NCBI GenBank assembly: GCA_020161575.1
Contig: JAIUNR010000002.1
Span: forward strand, 310,001 to 374,000
DNA from: Pseudomonadota bacterium
GTDB lineage: Bacteria; Pseudomonadota; Alphaproteobacteria; Rhizobiales; Beijerinckiaceae
DNA length: 64,000 nucleotides
Direction of reading: 5' to 3'
The notes beneath the pieces were generated by a model, which was not told the DNA's origin, ran no database searches, and saw nothing but the letters and a program-made list of their open reading frames with translations. Below are positions 37,099-49,479 of this stretch, piece by piece. The position numbers were made by a program, and so were the translations under genes. Each line of letters opens with the position of its first letter. Position 1 is the stretch's first letter.

Positions 37099-37963
37099 CA
37101 CCGAAACGCATGAGCACCCGGAACGGACCGTGCTGGAAACGCGGCTGGCAGCGTTTTTCCGCGCCCGCCTCCCTGATTTCGCCTTCGAATTTCTTGCCTT
37201 CGGCATCAAACAGGCATGGGCTTCGCTCTATGCCGGCCTCATGCTGGCGCTCATTCTCGGGTCGAAATTCGTCTGGCAGCCGGATTGGGCATTGGCGCGC
37301 TACGATTTCCTGCTGCTGGCCGCGATCATCCTGCAAGGATCGCTTCTCCTGCTGCGCCTCGAAACCCCGCGCGAGGCGGCGATCATCCTGATCTATCACG
37401 TCGTCGGAACATTGATGGAAATCTACAAGCTGCGGATGGGCTCCTGGAGTTACCCGGAGCCCGGCTTGTTCAAGCTCGGCGGCGTGCCGCTCTTCACCGG
37501 GTTCATGTATGCCTGCGTGGGCAGTTTCATGGTGCGCGCGATCCGCATCTTCGACATGCGGTTCGCACCCTATCCCGCCCCTTGGCTTACAGCTCTTCTG
37601 GCAGGCGCGATCTACCTCAACTTCTTCACCCATCACTTCATCTGGGATTTCCGCTATCTGCTGATGGCCGCAACCCTGGTGCTTTTCGCGCGGACGCGGA
37701 TCACCTTCACGCCAAGCCGGCAGACCTTCTGGATGCCGCTTCCGCTGGCGGCACTGCTCACCGCCTTCTTTCTCTGGGTCGCGGAGAATATCGGCACCCT
37801 CACCGGCACATGGCACTATCCCGGGCAGAAAGAATGGGCTCTGGTCTCGCTCTCCAAACTTGGTTCGTGGTATCTTTTGCTGTTCCTCAGCTTCGTGCTG
37901 GTTACGATCGTCCATCCACCGCGCGCGCCTGATCCGCCGCCTCATCCTCGGCCGCAAACATGA
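37082..37963 (+). CDS. DUF817 family integral membrane protein
   Basis: A protein of about 293 residues with roughly eight membrane helices. Family-typical blocks are FLAFGIKQAWASLYAGLMLA, the repeated Trp/Tyr-rich GSWSYPEPGLFKLGGVPLF and GTWHYPGQKEWALVSLSKLG. The start is uncertain: the TTG at 37082 has GAGGGG close by and overlaps recF by 17 bases, a TTG at 37067 is possible, and no ATG lies early enough. Function is unknown. It interrupts the recF-gyrB neighbourhood and overlaps the LysE gene by ATGA. Confidence 0.8.
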   Translation: MNRHPDTETHEHPERTVLETRLAAFFRARLPDFAFEFLAFGIKQAWASLYAGLMLALILGSKFVWQPDWALARYDFLLLAAIILQGSLLLLRLETPREAAIILIYHVVGTLMEIYKLRMGSWSYPEPGLFKLGGVPLFTGFMYACVGSFMVRAIRIFDMRFAPYPAPWLTALLAGAIYLNFFTHHFIWDFRYLLMAATLVLFARTRITFTPSRQTFWMPLPLAALLTAFFLWVAENIGTLTGTWHYPGQKEWALVSLSKLGSWYLLLFLSFVLVTIVHPPRAPDPPPHPRPQT

Positions 37964-38577
37964 CCAATCTTACTGGGCTTTTCCTTTTCGCCACGGTCTA
38001 TTTCATCGCGGTGGCAACGCCGGGACCGGGCGTCGCGCTGGTTATCGCACGCGCGCTCGGAAAGGGGCTGCAGGGGCTGCCCTGGTTCGTGGCCGGCTTC
38101 GTCCTCGCCGATCTTGTCCTGATGACGCTCGCGGTTTCCGGCCTTGCTGTTCTGGCGCGACAGTTCGAAATGGCCTTCACGCTGGTGCGTTACGCTGGCG
38201 CGCTCTACCTTTGCTATCTCGCCTGGCGGATCTGGCACGCGCCGGTCGCGGCGCGCGATATCGATGCCGTTCTGGTGCAGGAAAGCCCCTTGAAAGCTTT
38301 CCTTTCGAGCTTCGCATTGACGCTCGGCAACCCGAAACCCATCGTGTTCTTCCTCTCCATCATGCCGCTCGCGGTGGATATGAAGGAAATCACCTTCTCC
38401 ACCTATCTCGAACTGGTCATCATCGTGATCCTCGTCATCGCGCCCGTCATGGCCGGGATATCGCTTCTCGCGGACAGGGCACGCCGCCTCTTCCGCTCGG
38501 AGCGCGCGCTGCGCAACCTCAACCGGGGAACCGCCGGCGCGATGGCCGGCGCGGCGCTGATGGTGGCAACACGCTGA
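37960..38577 (+). CDS. LysE/RhtB family amino-acid exporter
   Basis: A 205-residue inner-membrane protein with about six helices. The N-terminal family block AVATPGPGVALVIARALGKG, the second block AGALYLCYLAWRIWHAP and GFALTLGNPK-type FALTLGNPKPIVFFLSIMP are all present. Such proteins export amino acids or related compounds; the substrate is not predictable. It is translationally coupled to the DUF817 gene. Confidence 0.9.
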   Translation: MTNLTGLFLFATVYFIAVATPGPGVALVIARALGKGLQGLPWFVAGFVLADLVLMTLAVSGLAVLARQFEMAFTLVRYAGALYLCYLAWRIWHAPVAARDIDAVLVQESPLKAFLSSFALTLGNPKPIVFFLSIMPLAVDMKEITFSTYLELVIIVILVIAPVMAGISLLADRARRLFRSERALRNLNRGTAGAMAGAALMVATR

Positions 38578-38660
38578 AAGCGGCGCTTATGCACCTTAAA
38601 TCGCCCGCAATTGGGCTTCAGAAGCTGAATTCACATGCGTGCGCGCGTTGCGCGCGCTAG

Positions 38661-41150
<2,490 letters not shown>

Positions 41151-41221
41151 TCCCGCGCCGAACAGCCCATCACCGCATGGGATTTCGGCAAGCGCAGAGA
41201 GGATCACGACCAAGGAAAAGC

Positions 41222-41246
41222 GCCGGGCGGACCTTCCCCGCCCGGC
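41222..41246 (-). terminator. Hairpin terminator for the CMD-family gene
   Basis: GCCGGGCGG and CCGCCCGGC form a nine-base-pair stem with a seven-base loop just beyond the minus-strand gene's end. On that strand it is followed by CGCTTTTCC, a modest T-tract. It also separates the gene from convergent gyrB. Confidence 0.7.
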
Positions 41247-41252
41247 CTGTCA

Positions 41253-41864
41253 TCAGCGATGGTTCCAATCGTCGGGATTGTCCGAATTGTTTGGGGAAAG
41301 CCCGAGAATATCCCCGTCAGTCGTGATGCCGAGCCCGAGGACGGTGCGGTTGGCGTAGTTGAAATAGGCCGCGACCTGGTTGATCTCGAGAATGCCGCCA
41401 TCATCCCAGCCGGCTTGCCGCATCGCCGCCACGGCGCGCTTCAGCGCCTCGCCATCGCGGGGGTGGAGCGTCAACGCTTCGGCATAGGCCAAAGCCGCGC
41501 GCTGGCTGGCATCGAAGATATCCTCGCCGCCGGCGCCGCTGTCGAAAACAGCACGCATCCGGTCGGCACGCGGGTCATCCCTCAACAGGCGCTTCATCCC
41601 GGCGAAATGATGCTCCACGCAATAGGCGCAATGGTTGAGCCTGCTCACCAGCACGCCGACCGCCTCCAGGAACCATTTGGGCGTGGTGTTCGCCGAATGG
41701 TGCAGCACATATTTATAAAGGGCCATATGCCCTTCCATCGAATGCGGACGCAGGGAATGCGCCAGCATGATGTTATCGACATTATTGCCGGGGCCTTTGA
41801 CACGATCATAGAGATCGCGAAGCCGCCCGCTGGCCTCCTCATAGGGTACGTGCCTGATCCACAT
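41253..41864 (-). CDS. Carboxymuconolactone-decarboxylase/AhpD-family peroxidase-related protein
   Basis: A 203-residue all-helical protein. The redox motif CAYCVEHH (Cys79, Cys82, His86) is the AhpD-type CxxC centre, within LVSRLNHCAYCVEHHFAG. The second half has a further AhpD-like helical repeat (ASQRAALAYAEALTLHP). The family includes peroxidase-related enzymes that reduce peroxides with thiol donors. It is a single gene with its own terminator, convergent with gyrB. Confidence 0.88.
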   Translation of the reverse strand: MWIRHVPYEEASGRLRDLYDRVKGPGNNVDNIMLAHSLRPHSMEGHMALYKYVLHHSANTTPKWFLEAVGVLVSRLNHCAYCVEHHFAGMKRLLRDDPRADRMRAVFDSGAGGEDIFDASQRAALAYAEALTLHPRDGEALKRAVAAMRQAGWDDGGILEINQVAAYFNYANRTVLGLGITTDGDILGLSPNNSDNPDDWNHR

Positions 41865-42249
41865 TGCATTCTCCGTCGAGGGGTTTCATCCCCTGATAGT
41901 AACAAGTGATCCGATCATGATGGGAACGTGCGAATATGCAAGTCGCATCTGCGCACGCGGCTTCTGGTTAAGCGCAAGAACCTCATCGCAGGAGCGTCTT
42001 CCCCTCTCCATGAGCGAGAAATAAATCTCTCTCCGTCCCCGCCGCCAGGGTGAGTGGCCCAAAAATAGGAATCACTTCTCTTGCCTTGCTCTCGCAGAGA
42101 GAAATACTTGCTGAAACAAAGTTTTAGCCCGCCTCCAGCTTGACAGGGACCACTGGTCTAAGCCCATCTCCATCTTGAGAGGAGCTCAATATCGCGATTG
42201 CGGCGAGAGGCTCCGAAATCTGGGAAGATATCGCTCCGGGGGCATGCTG
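41865..42249 (+). other. Intergenic region between the CMD gene and the RTX gene
   Basis: No gene is seen in these 385 bases, which must hold divergent promoters. A TTGACA hexamer at 42140-42145 is followed directly by the perfect 11-base palindrome GACCACTGGTC (42148-42158), about 90 bases before the RTX start. The TGGTC-type half-sites resemble those of GntR-family regulators, but no regulator gene is adjacent. Confidence 0.45.
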
Positions 42250-43428
42250 ATGGCACGCGTGAAGAAATTTATGGACCTGTCTGGCAATTATACAGCAGCC
42301 GAGGATTGGTTTCTCGCCGCGGGCGATAGTGTCGAGGCCGTCGGAGACCTCCGCGACAACCTCATCAAGCTCACCGGCTACGCCGACATCTCCTACGGTT
42401 ATGGCGGCAACGACACCATGTATGGGTATGGCGGGAATGACGACCTGCAGGGTGGGGATGGCAACGACAAGCTTTATGGCGGGAGCGGCCGTGACACCCT
42501 GATTGGTGGCGCGGACAGTGACACGCTGTATGGCGAAGATGGCGCCGACTATCTCTATGGCGGCGACGGCAATGACCGGCTCATGGGCGGCAATGGCGAC
42601 GACTATATGGTTGGTGATGCGGGGGACGATGTCCTTATCGGCGGCTTCGGCAGCAACAGCATGGATGGCGGCGCAGGCAACGATGAGGTCTATGGCGGCG
42701 ACGATTCAGACAGTATCGTTGCGCAGGACGTTTACGGGAACGACGTCTACGGCGGCAGCGGTGGCACTGACTTCGTGAGCTATGGCGGCCTCAACGGCAA
42801 CATCCGCCTGACGCCCAATTCCGACGGCACCTTCACGGTGACCAAATACACCGGCACCACCGAGCGCGGCTCGGACATCCTCAACAGCATCGAATCGATA
42901 TCCGGCTCGCAGAATGGCGACACGTTCGTCGGATTTGATGCCGACGACGTCTTTTACGGGCTGGGCGGAAACGACCAACTTTTCGGGCACAACGGCACCG
43001 ATACGCTTGATGGCGGCGCCGGCAACGATACGCTTGTCGGCGGAGCCGGGTATGACTCGCTCTATGGGCGCGCAGGTGCCGACACGTTCCGGTTCGATCA
43101 GGTCGATATGCAGACGGGCACCGCCGGACCGAACAGCACTTTCCTTTGCGATCTGATCGCCGATTACGAAGCCGGCGACCGCATTGATCTCAGCAGGTTC
43201 GACGCGAATGCAAGCCTGGCCGGCGATCAGGCCTTCACCCTGACGCAGAGGCATCTCTCCGGCGCGAGCTCCGAAATCCTCGTCGAGCTGGTCAACGACG
43301 GCGCGAGTTTCGATACCTACCGCCTTACGGGCTATGTCACGGGGACCAGCAGCGCGGCGGATTTCCATATCACGGTTCAGGTCAGCAACGGCTTCAATCT
43401 CTTCCAGGACGGGCTGTTCGTTCTCTGA
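42250..43428 (+). CDS. RTX-type calcium-binding repeat protein
   Basis: A secreted-type protein of 392 residues. About residues 55-165 hold tandem nonapeptides of the pattern GGxGxDxLx ([29 protein letters not shown] and others), with a second short block at about 245-285 ([18 protein letters not shown]); these form calcium-binding beta-rolls. The C-terminal domain ([19 protein letters not shown] and FQDGLFVL) resembles type I secretion targeting regions. No N-terminal signal peptide and no secretion ABC genes are nearby. The ATG at 42250 follows GGGGG at seven bases; another ATG lies six bases earlier. No enzymatic domain is visible. Confidence 0.85.
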   Translation: MARVKKFMDLSGNYTAAEDWFLAAGDSVEAVGDLRDNLIKLTGYADISYGYGGNDTMYGYGGNDDLQGGDGNDKLYGGSGRDTLIGGADSDTLYGEDGADYLYGGDGNDRLMGGNGDDYMVGDAGDDVLIGGFGSNSMDGGAGNDEVYGGDDSDSIVAQDVYGNDVYGGSGGTDFVSYGGLNGNIRLTPNSDGTFTVTKYTGTTERGSDILNSIESISGSQNGDTFVGFDADDVFYGLGGNDQLFGHNGTDTLDGGAGNDTLVGGAGYDSLYGRAGADTFRFDQVDMQTGTAGPNSTFLCDLIADYEAGDRIDLSRFDANASLAGDQAFTLTQRHLSGASSEILVELVNDGASFDTYRLTGYVTGTSSAADFHITVQVSNGFNLFQDGLFVL

Positions 43429-43460
43429 AAATGCCGCGGCCAAGCGCCACGCGCAAACAG

Positions 43461-43488
43461 GAAAGCCCCCGTTTCCGGGGGCTTTTTG
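43461..43488 (+). terminator. Terminator after the RTX gene
   Basis: AAGCCCCCG and CGGGGGCTT form a stem with a TTTC loop and are followed by a short T run. It lies 34 bases after the RTX stop, between it and the convergent pckA end, and may serve both. Confidence 0.88.
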
Positions 43489-43540
43489 TCTCAGGGGGCA
43501 TCGCATCGCTGCCCCCGAAAGGGACAGCGGGAGTTGCGCG

Positions 43541-45154
43541 TTATTCTGCAGCCACCAGCATCTGCGGCGCGGCGCTCTTCACATCCGCGTCGACATGCGC
43601 CTCGAAGCGCACGAAATTCTCGCGGAACATCAGCACCAACTTGCGCGCGGTTTCAGCAAAGCGCGCCTTATCCTGCCAGGTCTTCACCGGATAGAGGATA
43701 TGCGGCTCGACGCCCGGCACGGCGGAGGGCACGGCGAAACCGAAATACGGATCGCGGCGGAAATCCGCCTTGGCGAGCGAGCCATCGAGCGCCGCCGAGA
43801 GCAGGCGCCGCGTCACGCGGATCGGCATGCGCCGGCCGGTACCGTAGGCGCCGCCGGTCCAACCCGTGTTCACGAGCCAGCAATCGACATGGTGCTTGGC
43901 GATGAGATCGCGCAGGAGATTGCCGTATTCCGCCGGGTGACGCGGCATGAACGGCGCACCGAAGCAGGTGGAGAACACCGCCTCCGGCTCGGTGACGCCC
44001 TTCTCGGTGCCCGCGACCTTGGCCGTATAGCCCGAGAGGAAGTGATACATCGCCTCCGCCGGCGTCAGCTTGGCGATCGGCGGGAGCACGCCGAAAGCAT
44101 CGCAAGTGAGCATCACGATGTTCTTCGGGTGGCCGGCGCGGCCAGTCTCAGAAGCATTGGGGATGAAGTGCAGCGGATAGGCGCAGCGGGTATTCTCGGT
44201 TTTCGAGCCATTGTCAAAATCCGGCACGCGCGTATCGGGATCGACCACGACATTCTCCAGCACGGTGCCGAAGCGCTGCGTCGTCGCATAGATTTCCGGC
44301 TCGGCTTCGGCCGAAAGGCGAATGGTCTTGGCGTAGCAGCCGCCTTCGAAATTGAAGATACCGTTCTTCGACCAACCATGCTCATCATCGCCGATCAGCG
44401 TGCGGGTCGGGTCAGCGGAGAGGGTCGTCTTGCCGGTGCCGGAAAGGCCGAAGAAAACGGCGGAATCGCCACTCGGACCGACATTCGCCGAGCAATGCAT
44501 CGGCATCACATTGGCATCGGGCAGCGCGTAGTTGAGATAGGTGAAGACGCTCTTCTTCATCTCGCCGGCATAGGAAGTGCCACCGATGAGCACGGTTTTC
44601 GAGGCGAAATCCACCGCGATCACGGTGCCGGTGCGGCAGCCATGACGCGCCGGATCGGCCTTGAAACTCGGCAGGTCGACGATCGTCATTTCCGCCGCGA
44701 ACTCGGCCAGTTCATGCGCCTCGGGGCGGATCAACAGGTTGCGGATGAAGAGCGAATGCCAAGCATATTCCGTGTAGACGCGCACCTTGACCCGATTGTT
44801 GGGGTCGGCGCCGCCGTAAAGATCCTGCGCGAAAAGCTCCATGCCCTTGGCATGGGCCTTGAAGTCGGCGAGCAGGGTGGCGAAATGCGCCGGGGTCATC
44901 GCGTTGTTATTGTCCCACCACACCTTGTTCTCGGTGGTGGCATCGCGCACGACGAACTTGTCCTTCGGCGAGCGGCCGGTATGGACGCCGGTTTCGGCGA
45001 GAAGCGCGCCGCCGGAAGTCACCATCGCCTCGCGGCGCTGGAGCGCCTCCTCGTAAAGCGCGGGCGCTTCGAGATTGAGAAAGAACCGGGCCGGTGCCTC
45101 GAAGCCAAAGGTGTTGGCACCGAGCGTTTTGTTGAAGCGGCCTTTGGTCTCCAT
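43541..45154 (-). CDS. pckA: Phosphoenolpyruvate carboxykinase (ATP)
   Basis: Gluconeogenic enzyme converting oxaloacetate and ATP to PEP. The P-loop is [16 protein letters not shown] (235-250), the substrate loop is [12 protein letters not shown], and [17 protein letters not shown] follows in the active site. The 537-residue length is that of the ATP-dependent class. In Hyphomicrobiales pckA lies next to the chvI-chvG regulon, as here with one gene between. Confidence 0.97.
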   Translation of the reverse strand: METKGRFNKTLGANTFGFEAPARFFLNLEAPALYEEALQRREAMVTSGGALLAETGVHTGRSPKDKFVVRDATTENKVWWDNNNAMTPAHFATLLADFKAHAKGMELFAQDLYGGADPNNRVKVRVYTEYAWHSLFIRNLLIRPEAHELAEFAAEMTIVDLPSFKADPARHGCRTGTVIAVDFASKTVLIGGTSYAGEMKKSVFTYLNYALPDANVMPMHCSANVGPSGDSAVFFGLSGTGKTTLSADPTRTLIGDDEHGWSKNGIFNFEGGCYAKTIRLSAEAEPEIYATTQRFGTVLENVVVDPDTRVPDFDNGSKTENTRCAYPLHFIPNASETGRAGHPKNIVMLTCDAFGVLPPIAKLTPAEAMYHFLSGYTAKVAGTEKGVTEPEAVFSTCFGAPFMPRHPAEYGNLLRDLIAKHHVDCWLVNTGWTGGAYGTGRRMPIRVTRRLLSAALDGSLAKADFRRDPYFGFAVPSAVPGVEPHILYPVKTWQDKARFAETARKLVLMFRENFVRFEAHVDADVKSAAPQMLVAAE

Positions 45155-45358
45155 CGGGCGTATCCTTTCATCGCCTTAAGCGCGCGAACGCGCATGTTCG
45201 CCGGCGGGAAAGATAGCGGCGAACCCTCCGCCCTGCTCATGTTGGCGAGCTAATGGGCTCGCGAGGCGAATAGCAGGAATCTGCCCTCGCGCAATGATCC
45301 GTTCGGACAAAGGAAATGTTTTTCCCCCAACAGCCTTAAGACGGCGGCGGAAAACCTC

Positions 45359-46132
45359 TCAAACGCGCGTGCGGGCTGTCTCGGCCAGGCTCTTGAGCAT
45401 GGCACGCAGGGCGCCCGCTTCCTCCACGCGCTCCGGGAAGACAACGCGCGCGGCACGGTCTCCCAGGCTGAGATCAAGCCCTTCGGGATCGAGCCCGCTC
45501 GCACGCCATTTCCCCGCTTCCATCCCGCAAAGCCTCACCGCATAGAGCGACAGGGATTCCGCATGATCCTCATTCATGTGGGCAAGGGCGGAAACGGCGA
45601 GAGCGTCGAAATCGGCGATATCCGCCGGCTTCGCCAGAAGGGGTGCGGCATCGCCATCGAAGGCGCGCGCGAAGCCGCCATTGAGATGCACGGTGAGCAA
45701 TTCAAGCCGGAAGAAACCGAAATCGGGAAAATCGGCATAGAGTTCCGCCTTGGGATGGCGCGCCAGAAAACGGCGCCGAAGGCGCGGCTCGTCGGAGCGC
45801 TCGGCGCGGACCTGAAGCGTCAGGCGTGGATGGGCGAGCGGATCGCCCTTGCCGCCCTGCGCGAGAAGCAGCGAGGCGCGCTGGTCGGCCAGAAGGTTCT
45901 GCGTATGCGTGGCGAGGCGCGAGATCAGAATGATCGGCGTGCCGTCGATATCGGTCGCGACGCTGGTAAGGCTCGCGAACGGCGAACCCGTCGCCGGATC
46001 GAGCGTGCCGAGCGCGCCGGCACGAACCGTCCGCAACAGCATTTTTCCCAGTGCGAGCGGATCGAAATCATGCGGTTGACGCGGATCGCGCGCCTCCTGG
46101 GACGCTTCGCCCCTCCTTGCCTCGGCCATCAT
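45359..46132 (-). CDS. HugZ-like pyridoxamine 5'-phosphate oxidase-family protein
   Basis: A 257-residue protein with an N-terminal FMN-binding split-barrel (ALGTLDPATGSPFASLTSVAT, PIILISRLATHTQNLLADQRASLL) and a C-terminal DUF2470-type domain (ALAHMNEDHAESLSLYAVRL). HugZ proteins break down or bind haem; others in the family are flavin reductases of unknown substrate. AAGGAGGAAGC precedes the ATG. It is divergent from chvI and upstream of pckA on the same strand. Confidence 0.82.
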   Translation of the reverse strand: MMAEARRGEASQEARDPRQPHDFDPLALGKMLLRTVRAGALGTLDPATGSPFASLTSVATDIDGTPIILISRLATHTQNLLADQRASLLLAQGGKGDPLAHPRLTLQVRAERSDEPRLRRRFLARHPKAELYADFPDFGFFRLELLTVHLNGGFARAFDGDAAPLLAKPADIADFDALAVSALAHMNEDHAESLSLYAVRLCGMEAGKWRASGLDPEGLDLSLGDRAARVVFPERVEEAGALRAMLKSLAETARTRV

Positions 46133-46335
46133 GCTTCCTCCTTGCGTCTCACCCTACACCAAATGAAGGAGAACTTTTGGCGAGAGAAGACACCTGTGAT
46201 GGGCGCATCGCTTTTTTCTGGACGCGAGGGGCATTCACTGCCACAATTTGGCCTGCCTTTGTTCCAGATTTCGCGCGGTTCATCTTGCATTTGGGGGTTT
46301 CGCGCGCCTGACGCGCTCACCATAAGGACGCAGAC

Positions 46336-47037
46336 ATGCCGACGATCGCGCTGGTCGATGATGACCTGAACATCCTGACTTCGGTTTCCATCGCCCTCGA
46401 AAACGAGGGATTCCGCATCCAGAGCTATACCGATGGCGCCACCGCGCTCGACGGAATCCGCCAGAGCCCGCCCGATCTCGCGATCTTCGACATCAAGATG
46501 CCGCGCATGGACGGAATGGAGTTGCTGCGCCGCCTGCGCCAGAAATCGGATCTACCGGTGATTTTCCTCACCTCCAAGGACGAGGAAATCGACGAGCTTT
46601 TCGGCCTCAAGATGGGCGCTGACGATTTCATTCGCAAACCTTTCTCGCAGCGCCTGCTGGTGGAGCGCGTCAAGGCGATCCTGCGCCGCTCGGGTGCCAA
46701 GGATCTCCCGGCTCCCGCCAAGGAGACCGACGCGAAGGTGCTCGAACGCGGCCAGCTCAAGATGGACCCTGAGCGCCATACCTGTACCTGGAAAGGCGAG
46801 CAGGTGGTCCTCACGGTCACCGAGTTCCTCATCCTCCAGAGCCTCGCACAGCGCCCCGGAATCGTGCGCAGCCGCAATGCCCTGATGGATGCGGCCTATG
46901 ACGATCAGGTCTATGTTGACGATCGGACGATCGACAGCCACATCAAGCGCCTGCGCAAGAAGTTCAAGCAGGTTGATGACGATTTCGAGATGATCGAAAC
47001 GCTTTACGGCGTCGGCTACCGCTTCAAGGAAGCCTGA
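46336..47037 (+). CDS. chvI: Response regulator ChvI
   Basis: OmpR-family transcription regulator of 233 residues. The receiver starts [14 protein letters not shown], with phospho-acceptor Asp52 in [10 protein letters not shown] and Lys in FIRKPF. The C-terminal winged helix has [21 protein letters not shown] and [10 protein letters not shown], characteristic of ChvI. It is followed by its kinase gene chvG. In rhizobia ChvGI controls envelope, acid-stress and symbiosis or virulence genes. Confidence 0.94.
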   Translation: MPTIALVDDDLNILTSVSIALENEGFRIQSYTDGATALDGIRQSPPDLAIFDIKMPRMDGMELLRRLRQKSDLPVIFLTSKDEEIDELFGLKMGADDFIRKPFSQRLLVERVKAILRRSGAKDLPAPAKETDAKVLERGQLKMDPERHTCTWKGEQVVLTVTEFLILQSLAQRPGIVRSRNALMDAAYDDQVYVDDRTIDSHIKRLRKKFKQVDDDFEMIETLYGVGYRFKEA

Positions 47038-47074
47038 GCCGGCTCGCCGCCGGAAGCGTCAAGCGGAGAGGACA

Positions 47075-48859
47075 TTGCTCGACAGCACCAAGCCGCGCGC
47101 CCCCAAGCAGGGTGGTTCCGGGCGCCTGACCAGGCGCCGGCGCGGGATCGGCATGGCCGCGTTCCGGCTTTGGCTGACGCTGAGGATGGTTCTCCAGCGT
47201 CGTCTTTCCTCCAGCCTCACCCGGCGGATCGCCTTCCTCAACATTGCCGGCCTCCTGGTGCTGTTCCTCGGCTTTCTCTGGATCAACCAGACCCGAGTCG
47301 GCGTCATCGATGCGCGAAGCCAGTCACTTTCCCTTCAGGCCGAGATCATTGCGGCCGCGATTGCGAGCGCGGCGACGGGAAGCACCCAGAGCGGCCCGCT
47401 CGAACTCGACCCCGAAGCCCTGCTGCGCCAGCAGATCGCCGAACCGACACCAAGCGAGGAAGCCGGGGCCAGCTGGCTCGAATTCTCGATCAATCCCGCG
47501 CGCGTCGCCCCGATCCTGCGCCGGCTTGTGACGCCGACCCGCACGCGGGCGCGCATCTATGACCGCGACGGCCTGCTCCTGCTTGATACAAGAGCGTTCT
47601 TCAACCCCGGTGATTTCCTCAACACCCGCGCCCCGGCGGCGGAAGATTCAACCCTCACGCTGTTCTCGCGAAGCTGGAATGCCGTACGCCAGCGTTTCGG
47701 CCGGATCGATCTCGGGACACCCGATTCACGCGCCCCGAACCTGCCGCTGCCCGAAGTCCAGCGCGCGCTGGCGGGCACGCCGGCCGGCGTCGTCCGGGTT
47801 TCCACGGAAGGACAGACCATCGTTTTCGCGGCCAATCCCATCCAGCGCGGCCAGAACATCAAGGGCGCGCTGTTGCTCTCGACGCAGGAGGGCGATGTCG
47901 ATCGCATCATCGCCGAGGAACGCTGGGCGTTCGTGCTGGTCTTCCTCATCGCCTCGGCAGTGATGCTGGTGCTGTCGGTCCTGCTCGCAGGCACGATCGC
48001 CGAACCCGTCCGCCGGCTATCCGAGGCCGCCGACCGTGTCCGCCGCGGCACGAGAGCGCGGGAGGAAATCCCGGATTTCTCCGCGCGCTCGGATGAGATC
48101 GGCCAGCTTTCCGCTTCGCTGCGCGACATGACGGGCGCGCTCTACAGCCGCATCGAGGCGATCGAGCGCTTCGCCGCGGATGTCGCACACGAACTCAAAA
48201 ACCCGCTGACATCGCTGCGCAGCGCGGTCGAGACGCTGCCGCTAGCCCGGAGCGAGGAAAACCGCGCGCGCCTTCTCGCCGTCATTATCCATGACGTGAA
48301 AAGGCTCGATCGCCTGATCACGGATATTTCCGATGCCTCACGGCTCGATGCCGAATTGCAGCGCGATGAAGCGCAGAAAATCGAGATCGCGGCGCTGATC
48401 CAGACCGTGATCGGCATGAAGAACGATGTCCGGCAGGAGGACAGCGCCCCCCTTATGCTCGAAATCGAACCGCAACCGGCAAGCCAGACGATGATCGTCA
48501 GAGGGCATGACAGCCGCCTCGTGCAGGTTCTGGGCAATCTCGTCGACAATGCCGTGTCGTTCTCCCCGCCGGGCGGCGTGGTGAGGGTCATTTGCCGCCG
48601 CGTTGGACGCGAGGTGGAGATCCGCGTCGAGGATCAGGGTCCCGGCATCCCCGACCATGCATTGGAGCGCATCTTCGAGCGCTTCTACACCGACAGGCCC
48701 GAACAAGGCTTCGGGCAGAATTCAGGCCTTGGTCTTTCGATCTCGAAACAGATCGTCGAGGCGCATGGCGGAAGGATTCATGCCGAGAACATGTCTGCGC
48801 CGGATGGCGCCCGCATCGGCGCCCGCTTCGTCGTCGTCCTGCCGCTTGCCGTGCCATGA
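47075..48859 (+). CDS. chvG: Sensor histidine kinase ChvG
   Basis: Membrane sensor partner of ChvI, 594 residues. A basic N-terminus precedes TM1 (about 52-71), a periplasmic sensor of about 210 residues, TM2 (284-306), HAMP, HisKA with ADVAHELKNPLTSLRSAVE (His372) and HATPase with NLVDNAVSFSPPGG and DQGPGIP. The start is a TTG preceded by AGCGGAGAGGAC; an ATG at 47153 is the alternative. Its stop overlaps hprK by ATGA. Confidence 0.93.
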   Translation: MLDSTKPRAPKQGGSGRLTRRRRGIGMAAFRLWLTLRMVLQRRLSSSLTRRIAFLNIAGLLVLFLGFLWINQTRVGVIDARSQSLSLQAEIIAAAIASAATGSTQSGPLELDPEALLRQQIAEPTPSEEAGASWLEFSINPARVAPILRRLVTPTRTRARIYDRDGLLLLDTRAFFNPGDFLNTRAPAAEDSTLTLFSRSWNAVRQRFGRIDLGTPDSRAPNLPLPEVQRALAGTPAGVVRVSTEGQTIVFAANPIQRGQNIKGALLLSTQEGDVDRIIAEERWAFVLVFLIASAVMLVLSVLLAGTIAEPVRRLSEAADRVRRGTRAREEIPDFSARSDEIGQLSASLRDMTGALYSRIEAIERFAADVAHELKNPLTSLRSAVETLPLARSEENRARLLAVIIHDVKRLDRLITDISDASRLDAELQRDEAQKIEIAALIQTVIGMKNDVRQEDSAPLMLEIEPQPASQTMIVRGHDSRLVQVLGNLVDNAVSFSPPGGVVRVICRRVGREVEIRVEDQGPGIPDHALERIFERFYTDRPEQGFGQNSGLGLSISKQIVEAHGGRIHAENMSAPDGARIGARFVVVLPLAVP

Positions 48860-49296
48860 GCGCCGGGCGCTACATCCATGCCAGCGCTATCCATATCGGC
48901 GGGCGCGGCATCCTGATCGAAGGGCCTTCGGGGGCCGGAAAATCAACACTCGCCGCGATGCTGATCGAAGCGGGCACGGCACGCGGCCTTTTCTGTGCGT
49001 TGATCGGCGATGATCGCGTGGCCCTGCACAGGCATGGCGGGCGGCTGATCGTATCTTCCCATCCCGCAATTGCGGGGAGGCTCGAGTATCGCGGACTCGC
49101 GATCCTCCCCATGCCCTCTCTCCCCGCTTCAATCGCGTGGGGACTTGTCTCGATCGGGGACAAGGCTCCGCGCCTGCCGGATGAAACGGAGACATTCATC
49201 GAGCGCGAAGGCGTCCAGCTCCGCCATCTCCGCCTTGATGCGGCGCAGGATGCCGCGCTTCGCCTCCATCTTGCGCTTGCCTGGCTTCGGGCATAG
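48856..49296 (+). CDS. hprK: HPr kinase/phosphorylase, short alphaproteobacterial form
   Basis: Phosphorylates HPr on a serine and so modulates the PTS relay. At 146 residues it has only the catalytic domain, less than half the length of Gram-positive HprK. The Walker A motif GPSGAGKST (23-31) and the following IGDDRVALHRHGGRLIVSSHP, corresponding to the second HprK motif, are intact. Start ATG overlaps the chvG stop. The frame is open upstream inside chvG but has no family similarity there. Confidence 0.93.
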   Translation: MSAGRYIHASAIHIGGRGILIEGPSGAGKSTLAAMLIEAGTARGLFCALIGDDRVALHRHGGRLIVSSHPAIAGRLEYRGLAILPMPSLPASIAWGLVSIGDKAPRLPDETETFIEREGVQLRHLRLDAAQDAALRLHLALAWLRA

Positions 49297-49479
49297 ATTT
49301 TGCACTTGCGAAATAGGCCGTGAGGCAGGAAAGATAGCAAGAACAGCTAGCCAGAGCGGGTTTTACTTGCCAATCGCTCTGGTCTCGACAACATTCGGGC
49401 GCCCGGTTGGAGTGGCGCACCACCCGCTTCGCCGACAGATGCGCGGCAAACGGGAAGACAGAGGTATCGGTATCCGTAA

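Noticed and set aside
42400-43080. Repetitive DNA that could be mistaken for a CRISPR array or satellite
   Set aside because: The repeats are in frame and encode RTX nonapeptides with Gly-Gly-x-Gly-Asn-Asp patterns, with no spacer structure.
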